Notes: generated by a model from the sequence alone, not told the origin. A stretch of DNA of 7,433 nt from an uncultured Collinsella sp. (GCA_902489515.1 CABUAL010000091.1:1-7433), one strand, 5' to 3'; shown: positions 1 to 6,602, counted from the first letter of the stretch. Made by a program: numbers and translations.

Positions 1-29
1 CCCCCGCCGCACGAAGTGCGCAGCGGGGG
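1..29 (-). terminator. Probable terminator hairpin downstream of oppF
   Basis: A long GC-rich inverted repeat. CCCCCGC plus CGCAC (1-12) pairs with GTGCG (16-20) and GCGGGGG (23-29), leaving a 3-nt loop and a 2-nt bulge (21-22). It begins about 65 nt after the oppF stop codon, where the end of the opp operon transcript is expected. For minus-strand transcription the U-tract would lie to the left of position 1, outside the window, so this half of the evidence is missing. On the plus strand the stem is followed by TTTCTT, so it could also terminate a convergent gene lying to the left. Nothing else is visible between it and oppF. Confidence 0.65.
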
Positions 30-94
30 TTTCTTGCATGTCCGAGGACGTTCTGAAAAGTAACACCAGGGCGGGCCCGGACGAGAACAACCGA

Positions 95-1123
95 CTACAG
101 GTCGATGTGCGATTCCTTGATCGGGAACGGCTCCGCGAAGTGGCACGCGCAGCAGTGGCCCGGAGCGACTTCCTTAAACTCAGGAAGCTTCTCGGAGCAG
201 ATGCCCTGCGCGATCGGGCAGCGAGTGTGGAAACGGCAACCGGTCGGCGGATCCAGCGGTGACGGCGGGTCGCCGGCAAGGATGATGCGCTTACGAGTCT
301 TCTGGATATCAGGATCGGGCACCGGCACGGCAGACAGCAGCGACTGCGTGTACGGGTGGTGAGGCTCACTGTAAAGCGTCTTCCAGTCCGAAACCTCGAC
401 CATCTTACCCAGATACATAACGGCAACGCGATCGGAGATGTGCTGCACGACGGACAGGTCGTGGGCGATAAACAGATACGCCGTACCGAACTTGTCCTGA
501 AGTTCCTTGAGCAGGTTCAGAACCTGGGCCTGAATGGATACGTCAAGTGCAGAGACAGGCTCGTCGCAGATGATCAGCTTGGGCTTCAGAGCGAACGCGC
601 GGGCGATGCCGACACGCTGACGCTGACCGCCCGAGAACTCGTGCGGGTAGCGGTTGATGTGCTCGGGGTTCAGGCCGACGACGTCCAGCAGCTCACGGAC
701 GCGCTCAATGCGCTCCTCCTTGGTACCCACGCCATGGATGGTCATGGGCTCGGAGACGATCTCGCCGATGGTCATACGAGGATTGAGCGAAGCATAGGGG
801 TCCTGGAAGATGAACTGCATCTCACGACGCATGTCCTTGATCTCATGCTTGCTCATCTCGGCAACGTCTTTGCCCTGGAAGAACACTTTGCCTGCCGTCG
901 GCTTGGTCAGGCGCATGATGGTGCGGCCCGTGGTGGACTTACCGCAACCAGACTCGCCGACCAGGCCAAAGGTCTCGCCCGGATAAATCTCGAACGAAAT
1001 ATCATTCACAGCAGAAACGACACGCTTGGAGAAGCGCTTGGCGAACATGCCGGACTCAGCGGGAAACTCCTTAGAGAGGTGCTCGACCTTCAGCAGCGGA
1101 GTACGCTCGTTGGTATCTGCCAT
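95..1123 (-). CDS. oppF: Oligopeptide ABC transporter ATP-binding protein OppF
   Basis: A 342-aa ATPase that drives peptide import at the cytoplasmic face of the membrane, paired with OppD. All ABC motifs are present: Walker A GESGCGKS (56-63), Q-loop Gln107, signature FSGGQRQR (163-170), Walker B LIICDEP (183-189, catalytic Glu188), D-loop SALD (191-194) and switch His221. The C-terminal extension typical of the OppD/OppF/DppD/DppF group carries Cys296, Cys302, Cys309 and Cys327, plus extra Cys324 and Cys325. The length is usual for the family. The start ATG overlaps the oppD stop by one base (TAATG), and a GGGAGG ribosome site inside oppD lies 9 nt upstream, so translational coupling is likely. 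The stop is TAG. It is the last gene of the operon. It is assigned as OppF rather than DppF from its position after oppD; substrate range cannot be read from the ATPase. Confidence 0.95.
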   Translation of the reverse strand: MADTNERTPLLKVEHLSKEFPAESGMFAKRFSKRVVSAVNDISFEIYPGETFGLVGESGCGKSTTGRTIMRLTKPTAGKVFFQGKDVAEMSKHEIKDMRREMQFIFQDPYASLNPRMTIGEIVSEPMTIHGVGTKEERIERVRELLDVVGLNPEHINRYPHEFSGGQRQRVGIARAFALKPKLIICDEPVSALDVSIQAQVLNLLKELQDKFGTAYLFIAHDLSVVQHISDRVAVMYLGKMVEVSDWKTLYSEPHHPYTQSLLSAVPVPDPDIQKTRKRIILAGDPPSPLDPPTGCRFHTRCPIAQGICSEKLPEFKEVAPGHCCACHFAEPFPIKESHIDL

Positions 1124-2214
1124 TACGCCTCGCCTCCCTTCTTGGAATCCTTGCGCGTACGGGACGTCTCAGGAGCGTTCTTGAGGAACTCGGGGTCACC
1201 GGAGTAGTGGCACGCAGAGTAGTGACCAGACTCGGTGACAACGCGCTCGGGGCGCTGCTTGCGGCACTTGTCCGTCGCATAGGGGCAACGAGGAGAGAAG
1301 ACGCAGCCCTCAGGCAAGTTCATGAGCGAAGGCGGGTTGCCGTGAATCGGCGTAAGCGGCTTCTTCTCATCGATAGCCTGCTCCGGGATGGAGCGGATAA
1401 GGCCCCAGGTGTAGGGGTGACGGCTCTCGTAGAAGATTTCCTCAGCAGTACCGAACTCGACAGGACGGCCGGCGTACATAACCATGATTTTGTCGGCCAT
1501 ATCGGCGACAACGCCCAGGTCATGGGTAATCATGATGATGGCGTTGCCGTTCTTCTCCTGCATTTCCTGCATGAGCTCGATAATCTGAGCCTGGATGGTA
1601 ACGTCCAGGGCAGTCGTGGGCTCGTCGGCAATCAGAATATCGGGATCGCAGGCAAGGGCCATAGCAATCATGACGCGCTGACGCATACCGCCCGAGAACT
1701 GGTGCGGATACTCATTGACGCGCTTCTCGGGCTCGGGAATACCAACGAGGTCCAAAAGCTCGGTGGCGCGCTTGAGCGCCTCCTGCTTGGAGTAACCACG
1801 GTGCAGACGAAGGCCCTCACCCACCTGCTTGCCGATCTTATAGACCGGGTTAAGGGAGGTCATAGGATCCTGGAAGATCATCGCGATGTCGTTGCCGCGA
1901 ATGTGCTGCATCTCTTCCTCGGTCATCTCAAGGATAGAACGACCGCGATAGCGAACGTCGCCGCCCTCAATCTTTCCCGGAGGCATCGAGATGAGGCCCA
2001 TGATGGTCATGGCGGTCACGGACTTACCGGAGCCGGACTCACCGACGACACCCAGGGTCTCGCCGCGATCGAGCGTGTAGGAGACACCGTCGACAGCGCG
2101 AACAACGCCGTCCTCGGTGTGGAAATACATCTTAAGGTCATCGACTTCGAGCAGATGCTGGCCCTCGGGAACCGGCTGGTCCTTCAGGTCCACATAGTTC
2201 TTGTTCTTCTTCAT
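1123..2214 (-). CDS. oppD: Oligopeptide ABC transporter ATP-binding protein OppD
   Basis: A 363-aa ATPase, the partner of OppF in the heterodimeric motor of the peptide importer. Visible motifs are Walker A GESGSGKS (58-65), Q-loop Gln115, signature FSGGMRQR (173-180), Walker B ILIADEP (193-199, Glu198), TALD (201-204) and His231. The C-terminal oligopeptide-family tail contains Cys304, Cys310, Cys317 and Cys335 in a C-x5-C-x6-C-x17-C arrangement, the spacing seen in homologues that hold a [4Fe-4S] cluster. A lysine- and arginine-rich tail (about 352-360) follows. The start ATG lies 2 nt after the oppC stop, with ribosome site GAAGGA in the end of oppC 9 nt upstream. Its stop overlaps the oppF start. 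The first 20 residues precede the ABC fold and are polar. Confidence 0.96.
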   Translation of the reverse strand: MKKNKNYVDLKDQPVPEGQHLLEVDDLKMYFHTEDGVVRAVDGVSYTLDRGETLGVVGESGSGKSVTAMTIMGLISMPPGKIEGGDVRYRGRSILEMTEEEMQHIRGNDIAMIFQDPMTSLNPVYKIGKQVGEGLRLHRGYSKQEALKRATELLDLVGIPEPEKRVNEYPHQFSGGMRQRVMIAMALACDPDILIADEPTTALDVTIQAQIIELMQEMQEKNGNAIIMITHDLGVVADMADKIMVMYAGRPVEFGTAEEIFYESRHPYTWGLIRSIPEQAIDEKKPLTPIHGNPPSLMNLPEGCVFSPRCPYATDKCRKQRPERVVTESGHYSACHYSGDPEFLKNAPETSRTRKDSKKGGEA

Positions 2215-2216
2215 CC

Positions 2217-3152
2217 TTATGCGTCCTTCATCTTGACGTCGAGGGCGTCGCGCAGACCGTCACCCAGCAGGGTGAAGGCGAGCACCGTCGAGAGAATTGC
2301 CAGACCGGGCATGATCATCATCCAGGGAGCGGTCAGAAGATACTGCTGGCCGTCCTGAATCATGGAGCCCCACGAAGGCGTAGGCGGGATAACGCCCATG
2401 CCGAGGAAGGACAGAGCGGACTCGGTCAAAATAGCGCCACCAATATTCATGGTCGCGTAGACCACGATGGAAGCAACGGAGTTCGGGAAGATGTGACGCA
2501 TAACGATACGGGCATCGGATGCACCCATAGCGCGAGCGGCATCAACATAGTCGTTCTCTTTGACCGTCAGGATCGCGGACCGGAAGACACGCGCAATAGA
2601 AGGCCAGCCGAGAATACCGATGGCGATAAAGACGTTCTGGAGGCCACGGCCGATAACGGCGATCATAGCGACAACGAACAGCACGTACGGAAACGCCAGG
2701 AAGATATCCGCGCAGCGCATGATGATCGTATCCCAAATGCCGCCATAGAAACCGGCGAGGGCGCCCATGACCAGACCGATCACCGTGGAGATGGCAGTGG
2801 CCATGATGCCGACGGAAAGCGAAACGCGTGCACCGTAGATAACGCGGACGAGAATATCGCGACCAAGGGAGTCGGTACCAAACGGGTGATCGGCACACGG
2901 AGCCAGCAGCGAAGTCTCGGCCATGGTAGTCGAATCGGAAGCCGTCGGCGAACCGAGCCAGGGCTTAGCCCACAGATCGGCGGTCAGAGCAACCACAACG
3001 ACGATGATAATCCAGCAGACACCGATAACGGCGAGCTTGTTCTTACGAAGACGCTTAAAAGCGTCGCCCCACAGCGTGCGGGACTTGGCGGGAGCAGATG
3101 CGGCCTTGGTGGCGGTAGCCTGCTCCTGAGACTGAGAATCAGTTTCCTGCAT
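2217..3152 (-). CDS. oppC: Oligopeptide ABC transporter permease OppC
   Basis: A 311-aa inner-membrane subunit that forms the translocation channel with OppB. The N-terminal 38 residues are a polar, Gln/Ala/Ser-rich cytosolic extension. A first membrane segment follows (about 40-59), then an extracytoplasmic loop and the OppC/DppC hallmark HPFGTDSLGRDIL (89-101). The BPD_transp_1 core has further membrane spans at about 113-137, 154-168, 173-184, 226-245 and 277-297. The EAA coupling loop that docks on the ATPases is recognisable at 201-224 (DYVDAARAMGASDARIV and following residues). FLGMGVIPPTPSWG (249-262) is also characteristic. The start is supported by GGGAGGT 7 nt upstream. The gene lies 14 nt after oppB and 2 nt before oppD, in one transcript. 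The family is certain; peptide rather than nickel specificity is inferred from the linked OppA. Confidence 0.96.
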   Translation of the reverse strand: MQETDSQSQEQATATKAASAPAKSRTLWGDAFKRLRKNKLAVIGVCWIIIVVVVALTADLWAKPWLGSPTASDSTTMAETSLLAPCADHPFGTDSLGRDILVRVIYGARVSLSVGIMATAISTVIGLVMGALAGFYGGIWDTIIMRCADIFLAFPYVLFVVAMIAVIGRGLQNVFIAIGILGWPSIARVFRSAILTVKENDYVDAARAMGASDARIVMRHIFPNSVASIVVYATMNIGGAILTESALSFLGMGVIPPTPSWGSMIQDGQQYLLTAPWMMIMPGLAILSTVLAFTLLGDGLRDALDVKMKDA

Positions 3153-3166
3153 GAGACGTACCTCCC

Positions 3167-4204
3167 TTAGGCCTTATCCGACGGACCGCCAAGGCGGATG
3201 CGCGGGTCGAGGAATGCATAGCTAATGTCGACGAGCAGGTTGATCACCATGACGACGACAACGATGAGCGTAACGCCGCCCATAACGATGGGCCAGTCAC
3301 GCATGCTAATGGCGCGATAGACCTCATAGCCGATACCGGGCCAGTTAAAGACCGTCTCGGTCAGGATGGCGCCCGAAAGCATGCCACCAAAGTCGACACC
3401 AATATAGGTAACGACGGGGATGAGTGCATTCTTAAGCGCATGCTTGACGATGATCGCGCGATTGGAGAGACCCTTGGCCTTTGCCGTACGGATGTAATCC
3501 TGGTTCATGACGTCAAGCAGCTGCGAGCGCATAATGCGGGCGGCATAAGCGGTCGAAACCGAAGCCAGCGTAATGGTCGGAAGCACATAGTGCATCCAAT
3601 CCTGATACTGAGAGCTGGAACCGCCGGCACCCGAGATCGGCATGGAGATTGCACCGCCCGTAGCGTCCTTGAGGATGACGCCAAAGAACAGCTGAAGCAA
3701 CATACCGAGCCAGAAGGCCGGGACCGCAACGAGGATCGACGTGGTGAGCGTTACCAAAATATCCCAGAAGGAATAACGCTTTACCGCCGAAATGATACCC
3801 GCACCGATACCCATAATTGCCTCGAGCACGATGGCGCACGCGGCAAGTTTGACCGTATACGGATACTTCTGGGCAAAGATTTCCGTAACCGGCAGCTTGC
3901 GCTGATACGAATTGCCCAGATCGCCATGAAGCAGGCCGTTCATGTAATACAAGTAACGGTCCACGAGCGACGTTTGAACGGGGTCGCCGTTCTCGTCAAG
4001 GATCGCGTTGCCGTCCTCGTCCGACTGGACCAGGTGATAGCGGACGCGAAGCTGAAGCTCCACCTCGGGGGACAGAGCCTTGTCTCCACCGATCAGCTTG
4101 ATCGGATCTCCCGGCACGATATTCTGAAGGGCGAACAGAATCAGCGTAACGCCCAAAAATACCGGGATGAACTGAAGCACACGTTTAACGATGTACTTAC
4201 CCAT
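3167..4204 (-). CDS. oppB: Oligopeptide ABC transporter permease OppB
   Basis: A 345-aa inner-membrane permease that pairs with OppC. The start is classical for the family: a basic MGKYIVKRVLQF followed by the first span (about 9-30) ending in the conserved PGDP (31-34). GLLHGDLGNSY (90-100) is the usual OppB loop. Further spans lie at about 119-140, 148-173, 207-222, 262-282 and 308-330. The EAA loop lies at 236-263 (DYIRTAKAKGLSNRAIIV and following), and the C-terminal DPRIRLG (333-339) is typical. Between the first two conserved blocks there is an acidic stretch at 61-75 with DEDGN and DENGD, longer than the short linker I expect in most OppB proteins. The start ATG has GGGGAG 4 nt upstream, slightly close. 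It opens the tightly packed oppBCDF block after a 156-nt gap from oppA. Confidence 0.96.
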   Translation of the reverse strand: MGKYIVKRVLQFIPVFLGVTLILFALQNIVPGDPIKLIGGDKALSPEVELQLRVRYHLVQSDEDGNAILDENGDPVQTSLVDRYLYYMNGLLHGDLGNSYQRKLPVTEIFAQKYPYTVKLAACAIVLEAIMGIGAGIISAVKRYSFWDILVTLTTSILVAVPAFWLGMLLQLFFGVILKDATGGAISMPISGAGGSSSQYQDWMHYVLPTITLASVSTAYAARIMRSQLLDVMNQDYIRTAKAKGLSNRAIIVKHALKNALIPVVTYIGVDFGGMLSGAILTETVFNWPGIGYEVYRAISMRDWPIVMGGVTLIVVVVMVINLLVDISYAFLDPRIRLGGPSDKA

Positions 4205-4208
4205 ACCA

Positions 4209-4224
4209 CTCCCCTATCTAGGGA
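4209..4224 (-). promoter_or_regulatory. oppB ribosome-binding site, partly within a small hairpin
   Basis: On the minus strand, GGGGAG (4209-4214) sits 4 nt before the oppB ATG. Just upstream, TCCCT (4220-4224) can pair with AGGGG (4211-4215) around a 4-nt loop; four pairs are Watson-Crick and one is U-G. This small hairpin would cover most of the ribosome site. Its stability is modest, so any effect on translation is an inference. Confidence 0.45.
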
Positions 4225-4234
4225 TTAACCTAAA

Positions 4235-4264
4235 TGGGATGCCGATCGCCAGACCGGCATCCCA
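4235..4264 (-). terminator. oppA-oppB intergenic hairpin, probable attenuator or mRNA-stabilising stem
   Basis: A perfect 10-bp inverted repeat, TGGGATGCCG (4235-4244) with CGGCATCCCA (4255-4264), and a 10-nt loop. On the minus strand the stem is followed by TTTAGGTTAA, a poor U-tract, so termination should be partial. It lies about 96 nt after the oppA stop and 30 nt before the oppB start. In binding-protein operons such a stem between the binding-protein gene and the permease genes commonly keeps the first cistron more abundant, by partial termination or by protecting the 3' end. The rest of the 156-nt gap holds two weaker possible stems (near 4278-4304 and 4313-4340) and no convincing second promoter. 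Confidence 0.65.
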
Positions 4265-4360
4265 AAATTACCATCAGCCAGTTTACCCCAGGTTAGGGAG
4301 AACTGTATGTTTCCCATGAGGTCTACGTAAATACTTGACCCTCACGGAAGCTGCAAACTC

Positions 4361-6037
4361 TTAGGCGAGCTCAGCGGTACCCAGCTCGGCGTGCTTCTGC
4401 GGATCGACATAGAGGTGCTTGATGCGATCGGAGCCGACGATGGTGTGCGTGTAGAACATCACCGGGATGACCGGGCAGTCGGCAGCGACCATTGCATCGG
4501 CCTCCTGCATCTTAGCGACGCGCTCCTCGTCGTCAACAATAGTACGAGCCTCGTCGACCTTGGCGTCGAACTCGGGGTTGTTGTAACCGGAGCGGTTGTC
4601 GCCACCGAGGGAATCAGAGTGGAACAGCGGATACAGGAAGTTGTCCATAATCGGGTAGTCGGCAATCCAACCCAGACGACCGAACTGATAGTTAAAGTTC
4701 TGGTACTGCTCGAGCAAGGCAGACCACTCAGGGGTATCGGAGACAGCGGTAACGCCAACCTTGGCGAGGTCACCGATGATGGACTCCATGATCTCCTTGT
4801 GACCGCCGTCCTGGTTGTAGGAAAGGGTCACGCTAATGCCACGATCCCCGTTAGCGCCAGCGGGAGCAACCTTGTCGAGGTACTCGTTAGCCTTGTCGAC
4901 ATCGTAGGCGCAGAACTCCCATGCGCCCTCCTTGTAGCCATCGATGCCCGGAGGAACAATGCCGTCGGCAGGGGTACGGGTACCCTTGTAGATGGTCTTG
5001 CAGATGGCCTCACGGTTGATGGCCAGGGAGATGCCCCTACGCAGGTCGGCGTTGTTGAACGGCTCGGCCGTGGTGTTGCAGGTCAGATAGTACGTGGAAG
5101 GCTCGGCGCCGAGCAGCATGCGCTCGCCGTCACCCATGGTGTAGCCGTCCTTGGACACGCCGCGATCCTTCTTGGCGGCATCGATCTGAGCAACGGGAAC
5201 GTCGCAGACATCGAGGTTACCGGCCTGGAACTCCTTGTAAGCAGTCTCCATGTCCTTGATGACCTGGAAGTGGATGCCATCGATCTTGGCCTTGTCGCCA
5301 TAGTAATCGTCGAACTTCTTGAGGTTGATCTCCTGACCATCCTCCCACTTGCCGTCCATCATGAACGGGCCGTTACCGACCGGTGCAAGATAGAAGCTCT
5401 TGACATCGGACTCGGCGCACTCGGGAACCGGGGCCAGAGCCGGGTGAGAGGCGACGAAGGGGAAGTCGGCGTAAGCGGAAGACAGCTTGACGACGAGGGT
5501 CTCATCGTCGGGGCAAGTAACACCGCTGAGCTCGGTAGCGTTACCGGCAAGCAGGTCGTCATAGCCCTCGACCATAGAAAGGTGATAGGAGACCTCGGAA
5601 GGGCCGTACTCGGTAGCGATGGCCGACTTGGTGTTGACCAGACGCTCCCAACCGAGCTTGAAGGACTTGGAGGTAACGTCGTCACCGTTGTGGAACTTGG
5701 CCTTCTTGATCTTGAAGGTGAACTCGGTGGCGTCGTCGTTGGCCTCAAAGGACTCGCAAGCCAGCGGAACGATCTCGCCCTTCTCGGCGTCATAAGAGGT
5801 CAGAGCATCAAAGAGCTGGTACTCGACCTGAGTGCCCTGGTCCTCCTGGACGTTATAGGGGTCGATACAGACCGGGTTGTTGATGTAGAAGTTCAGCGTC
5901 GAACCGGACTCAGAACCGGAAGCGTCGCCGCCCTTCTTGCCGCATGCGGCAAGAAAAGCCATGGAGCTCGCAGCAAGGGTACCGCCGACAAAGGCGCGAC
6001 GACCCATAACGGGCTGGTGGAACATAGAATCAGCCAT
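4361..6037 (-). CDS. oppA: Oligopeptide-binding lipoprotein OppA (SBP family 5)
   Basis: A 558-aa extracellular solute-binding protein, anchored to the outer face of the membrane by a lipid, that captures peptides and delivers them to OppBC. The signal sequence has a GRRAF twin-arginine-like motif (12-16), a hydrophobic stretch (17-30) and a lipobox LAAC with Cys32 as the expected lipidated first residue. A Gly/Ser-rich linker (33-46) follows. The SBP_bac_5 signature is seen at KFHNGDDVTSKSF (115-127), with GNGPFMMDGKW further on. The C-terminal part matches the OppA type, including a YPIMDNFLYPLFHS block and GYNNPEFD. The reading frame stays open upstream to 6184, but the ATG at 6037 is chosen because AAGGAGG lies 5 nt before it and because the extra 49 residues would spoil the signal peptide and cross the promoter. 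An internal ATG at 6007 lacks a ribosome site. The stop is TAA. First gene of the operon; the bound peptide length cannot be deduced. Confidence 0.95.
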   Translation of the reverse strand: MADSMFHQPVMGRRAFVGGTLAASSMAFLAACGKKGGDASGSESGSTLNFYINNPVCIDPYNVQEDQGTQVEYQLFDALTSYDAEKGEIVPLACESFEANDDATEFTFKIKKAKFHNGDDVTSKSFKLGWERLVNTKSAIATEYGPSEVSYHLSMVEGYDDLLAGNATELSGVTCPDDETLVVKLSSAYADFPFVASHPALAPVPECAESDVKSFYLAPVGNGPFMMDGKWEDGQEINLKKFDDYYGDKAKIDGIHFQVIKDMETAYKEFQAGNLDVCDVPVAQIDAAKKDRGVSKDGYTMGDGERMLLGAEPSTYYLTCNTTAEPFNNADLRRGISLAINREAICKTIYKGTRTPADGIVPPGIDGYKEGAWEFCAYDVDKANEYLDKVAPAGANGDRGISVTLSYNQDGGHKEIMESIIGDLAKVGVTAVSDTPEWSALLEQYQNFNYQFGRLGWIADYPIMDNFLYPLFHSDSLGGDNRSGYNNPEFDAKVDEARTIVDDEERVAKMQEADAMVAADCPVIPVMFYTHTIVGSDRIKHLYVDPQKHAELGTAELA

Positions 6038-6042
6038 GCCAT

Positions 6043-6049
6043 CCTCCTT
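6043..6049 (-). promoter_or_regulatory. oppA ribosome-binding site
   Basis: On the minus strand AAGGAGG, a near-perfect Shine-Dalgarno sequence, ends 5 nt before the ATG at 6037. It decides the oppA start against the longer open frame that begins at 6184 and the internal ATG at 6007. Confidence 0.9.
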
Positions 6050-6068
6050 ATGAGATAGGACAAAGTAA

Positions 6069-6104
6069 GTTCGGTCGGGCAACGTCAAGACAGCCCAATC
6101 GAAC
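6069..6104 (-). promoter_or_regulatory. Hairpin in the oppA 5' leader
   Basis: In the predicted leader RNA, GTTCG (6100-6104 complement) pairs with CGAAC (6069-6073), and GGGC (6093-6096 complement) pairs with GCCC (6077-6080). The three positions between them add one A-U and one G-U pair and a single mismatch. The result is a stem of about 12 positions with a 12-nt loop, ending about 31 nt before the start codon. It matches no riboswitch class that I recognise. It could stabilise the 5' end of the oppA message or be a regulator target; function is unknown. Confidence 0.45.
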
Positions 6105-6115
6105 CATTCAAACGC

Positions 6116-6150
6116 GGTCCGCCGTTTTGGCTGGTTATACAAAGCGGACC
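6116..6150. repeat. 7-bp inverted repeat bracketing the oppA -10 element
   Basis: GGTCCGC (6116-6122) and GCGGACC (6144-6150) are exact reverse complements, separated by 21 bp. The -10 hexamer (6134-6139) lies between them. One arm lies in the promoter spacer and the other near the predicted transcription start, a layout compatible with a repressor site made of two half-sites. Chance occurrence is possible in GC-rich DNA. Confidence 0.4.
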
Positions 6151-6162
6151 AACGTATTGCAA
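6134..6162 (-). promoter_or_regulatory. Predicted sigma-70-type promoter of the opp operon
   Basis: On the minus strand, -35 TTGCAA (6157-6162, 4 of 6 consensus bases) is followed by a 17-bp spacer and -10 TATAAC (6134-6139, 5 of 6). Transcription would start near 6127, giving a leader of about 90 nt before oppA. It lies downstream of the secG terminator and is the best match in the gap. A weaker pair further upstream, TTGTAA (6260-6265) with TATACT (6235-6240), has a 19-bp spacer and is less likely. Confidence 0.7.
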
Positions 6163-6165
6163 TAC
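6154..6165. promoter_or_regulatory. Perfect 12-bp palindrome over the oppA -35, candidate operator
   Basis: GTATTGCAATAC reads identically on both strands and contains the whole -35 hexamer TTGCAA. A dimeric regulator bound here would block RNA polymerase. I cannot assign it to a named regulator from sequence alone. Confidence 0.45.
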
Positions 6166-6276
6166 AGTAGCGCATTTTATGCACGATTTGGGGCTAATTC
6201 CGGTTAACGGTCGAGATTTTCTTTAGTTGGGCGAAGTATATGAGGATATTTTGACTCTGTTACAAATATGTAAACA

Positions 6277-6306
6277 AAAAGGGTCCCGCACTTGCGGGAC
6301 CCTTTT
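6277..6306 (-). terminator. Intrinsic terminator of secG
   Basis: GGGTCCCGCA (6281-6290) pairs exactly with TGCGGGACCC (6293-6302), extended by AAAA/TTTT on the outside (6277-6280 with 6303-6306). On the minus strand the stem runs into TTTTTGTTT, a good U-tract. It starts 22 nt after the secG stop codon and separates secG from the opp operon. The plus strand also has TTTT after the stem, so it may act in both directions. Confidence 0.9.
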
Positions 6307-6328
6307 CAAGTATTTATGCGGCTCGTGC

Positions 6329-6583
6329 TTAGTAGCCGACGATGCCCTGCGGGAAGAAGAACATGCACAGCACGACGCACACGGCAAACACGACAGCCAT
6401 GATGACGGTCAGGCGGTCGAGGTTCTGCTCCATGACGCCCGTGGCAGAGCTGGAGTTATACAGCGAGCTAGCGATCATATCCGAAACGCCGGTGCCCTTA
6501 CCGGAATGCATCAGGACGAGAATCGTCAGCGCCACGGCAGAGACAGCCCAAACGACAAACAGAAGAATCTGGAACGGACCCAT
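6329..6583 (-). CDS. secG: Preprotein translocase subunit SecG
   Basis: An 84-aa membrane protein, the small accessory subunit of the SecYEG channel through which unfolded proteins, including many lipoproteins, leave the cell. It has the expected two-span layout: a hydrophobic segment at about 5-24, the conserved cytoplasmic LMHSGKGTGVSDMI block (24-37), a polar loop with several Ser and Asn residues, and a second span at about 58-77. The LxxSGKGxG-type motif between the spans identifies the family, and the length is normal. AAGGAG lies 7 nt before the ATG. It stands between gpmI and the opp operon with terminators on both sides, so it may be monocistronic or receive read-through from gpmI. 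I do not find a clear promoter in the 107 nt upstream. The linkage of secG with glycolytic genes is common in Gram-positive bacteria. Confidence 0.93.
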   Translation of the reverse strand: MGPFQILLFVVWAVSAVALTILVLMHSGKGTGVSDMIASSLYNSSSATGVMEQNLDRLTVIMAVVFAVCVVLCMFFFPQGIVGY

Positions 6584-6590
6584 AGATAAG

Positions 6591-6596
6591 CTCCTT
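6591..6596 (-). promoter_or_regulatory. secG ribosome-binding site
   Basis: AAGGAG on the minus strand, 7 nt from the ATG at 6583. It confirms the secG start. Confidence 0.85.
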
Positions 6597-6602
6597 AATA
6601 GA

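Noticed and set aside
73..80. The 8-bp palindrome CGGGCCCG after oppF
   Set aside because: Too short and GC-only to form a useful hairpin, with no U-tract on either strand; probably chance.
38..262. A plus-strand open frame of 74 codons at the left edge
   Set aside because: It overlaps the 3' end of oppF, has no ribosome site and begins beside a terminator hairpin.
356..1207. A plus-strand open frame of 283 codons opposite oppF
   Set aside because: A mirror of the oppF ATPase frame, with no start signal and no family features.
1207..2358. A plus-strand open frame of 383 codons opposite oppD and the end of oppC
   Set aside because: Same explanation: a shadow of codon bias. It crosses the oppC-oppD junction and shows no domain or ribosome site.
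4391..6058. A plus-strand open frame of 555 codons opposite oppA
   Set aside because: It begins with GTG without a ribosome site and mirrors a well-supported gene. Its composition (very rich in Val, Leu, Gly and Asp) is what the complement of G/C-ending codons gives. No recognisable domain is seen.
6174..6179. A further -10-like hexamer TAAAAT upstream of the main oppA promoter
   Set aside because: No -35-like sequence is found 16-18 bp upstream, and the TTGCAA/TATAAC pair is clearly better.
6038..6184. An N-terminal extension of oppA by 49 residues
   Set aside because: It would cross the predicted promoter and leader hairpin, lacks a ribosome site, and would bury the lipoprotein signal behind a polar segment.
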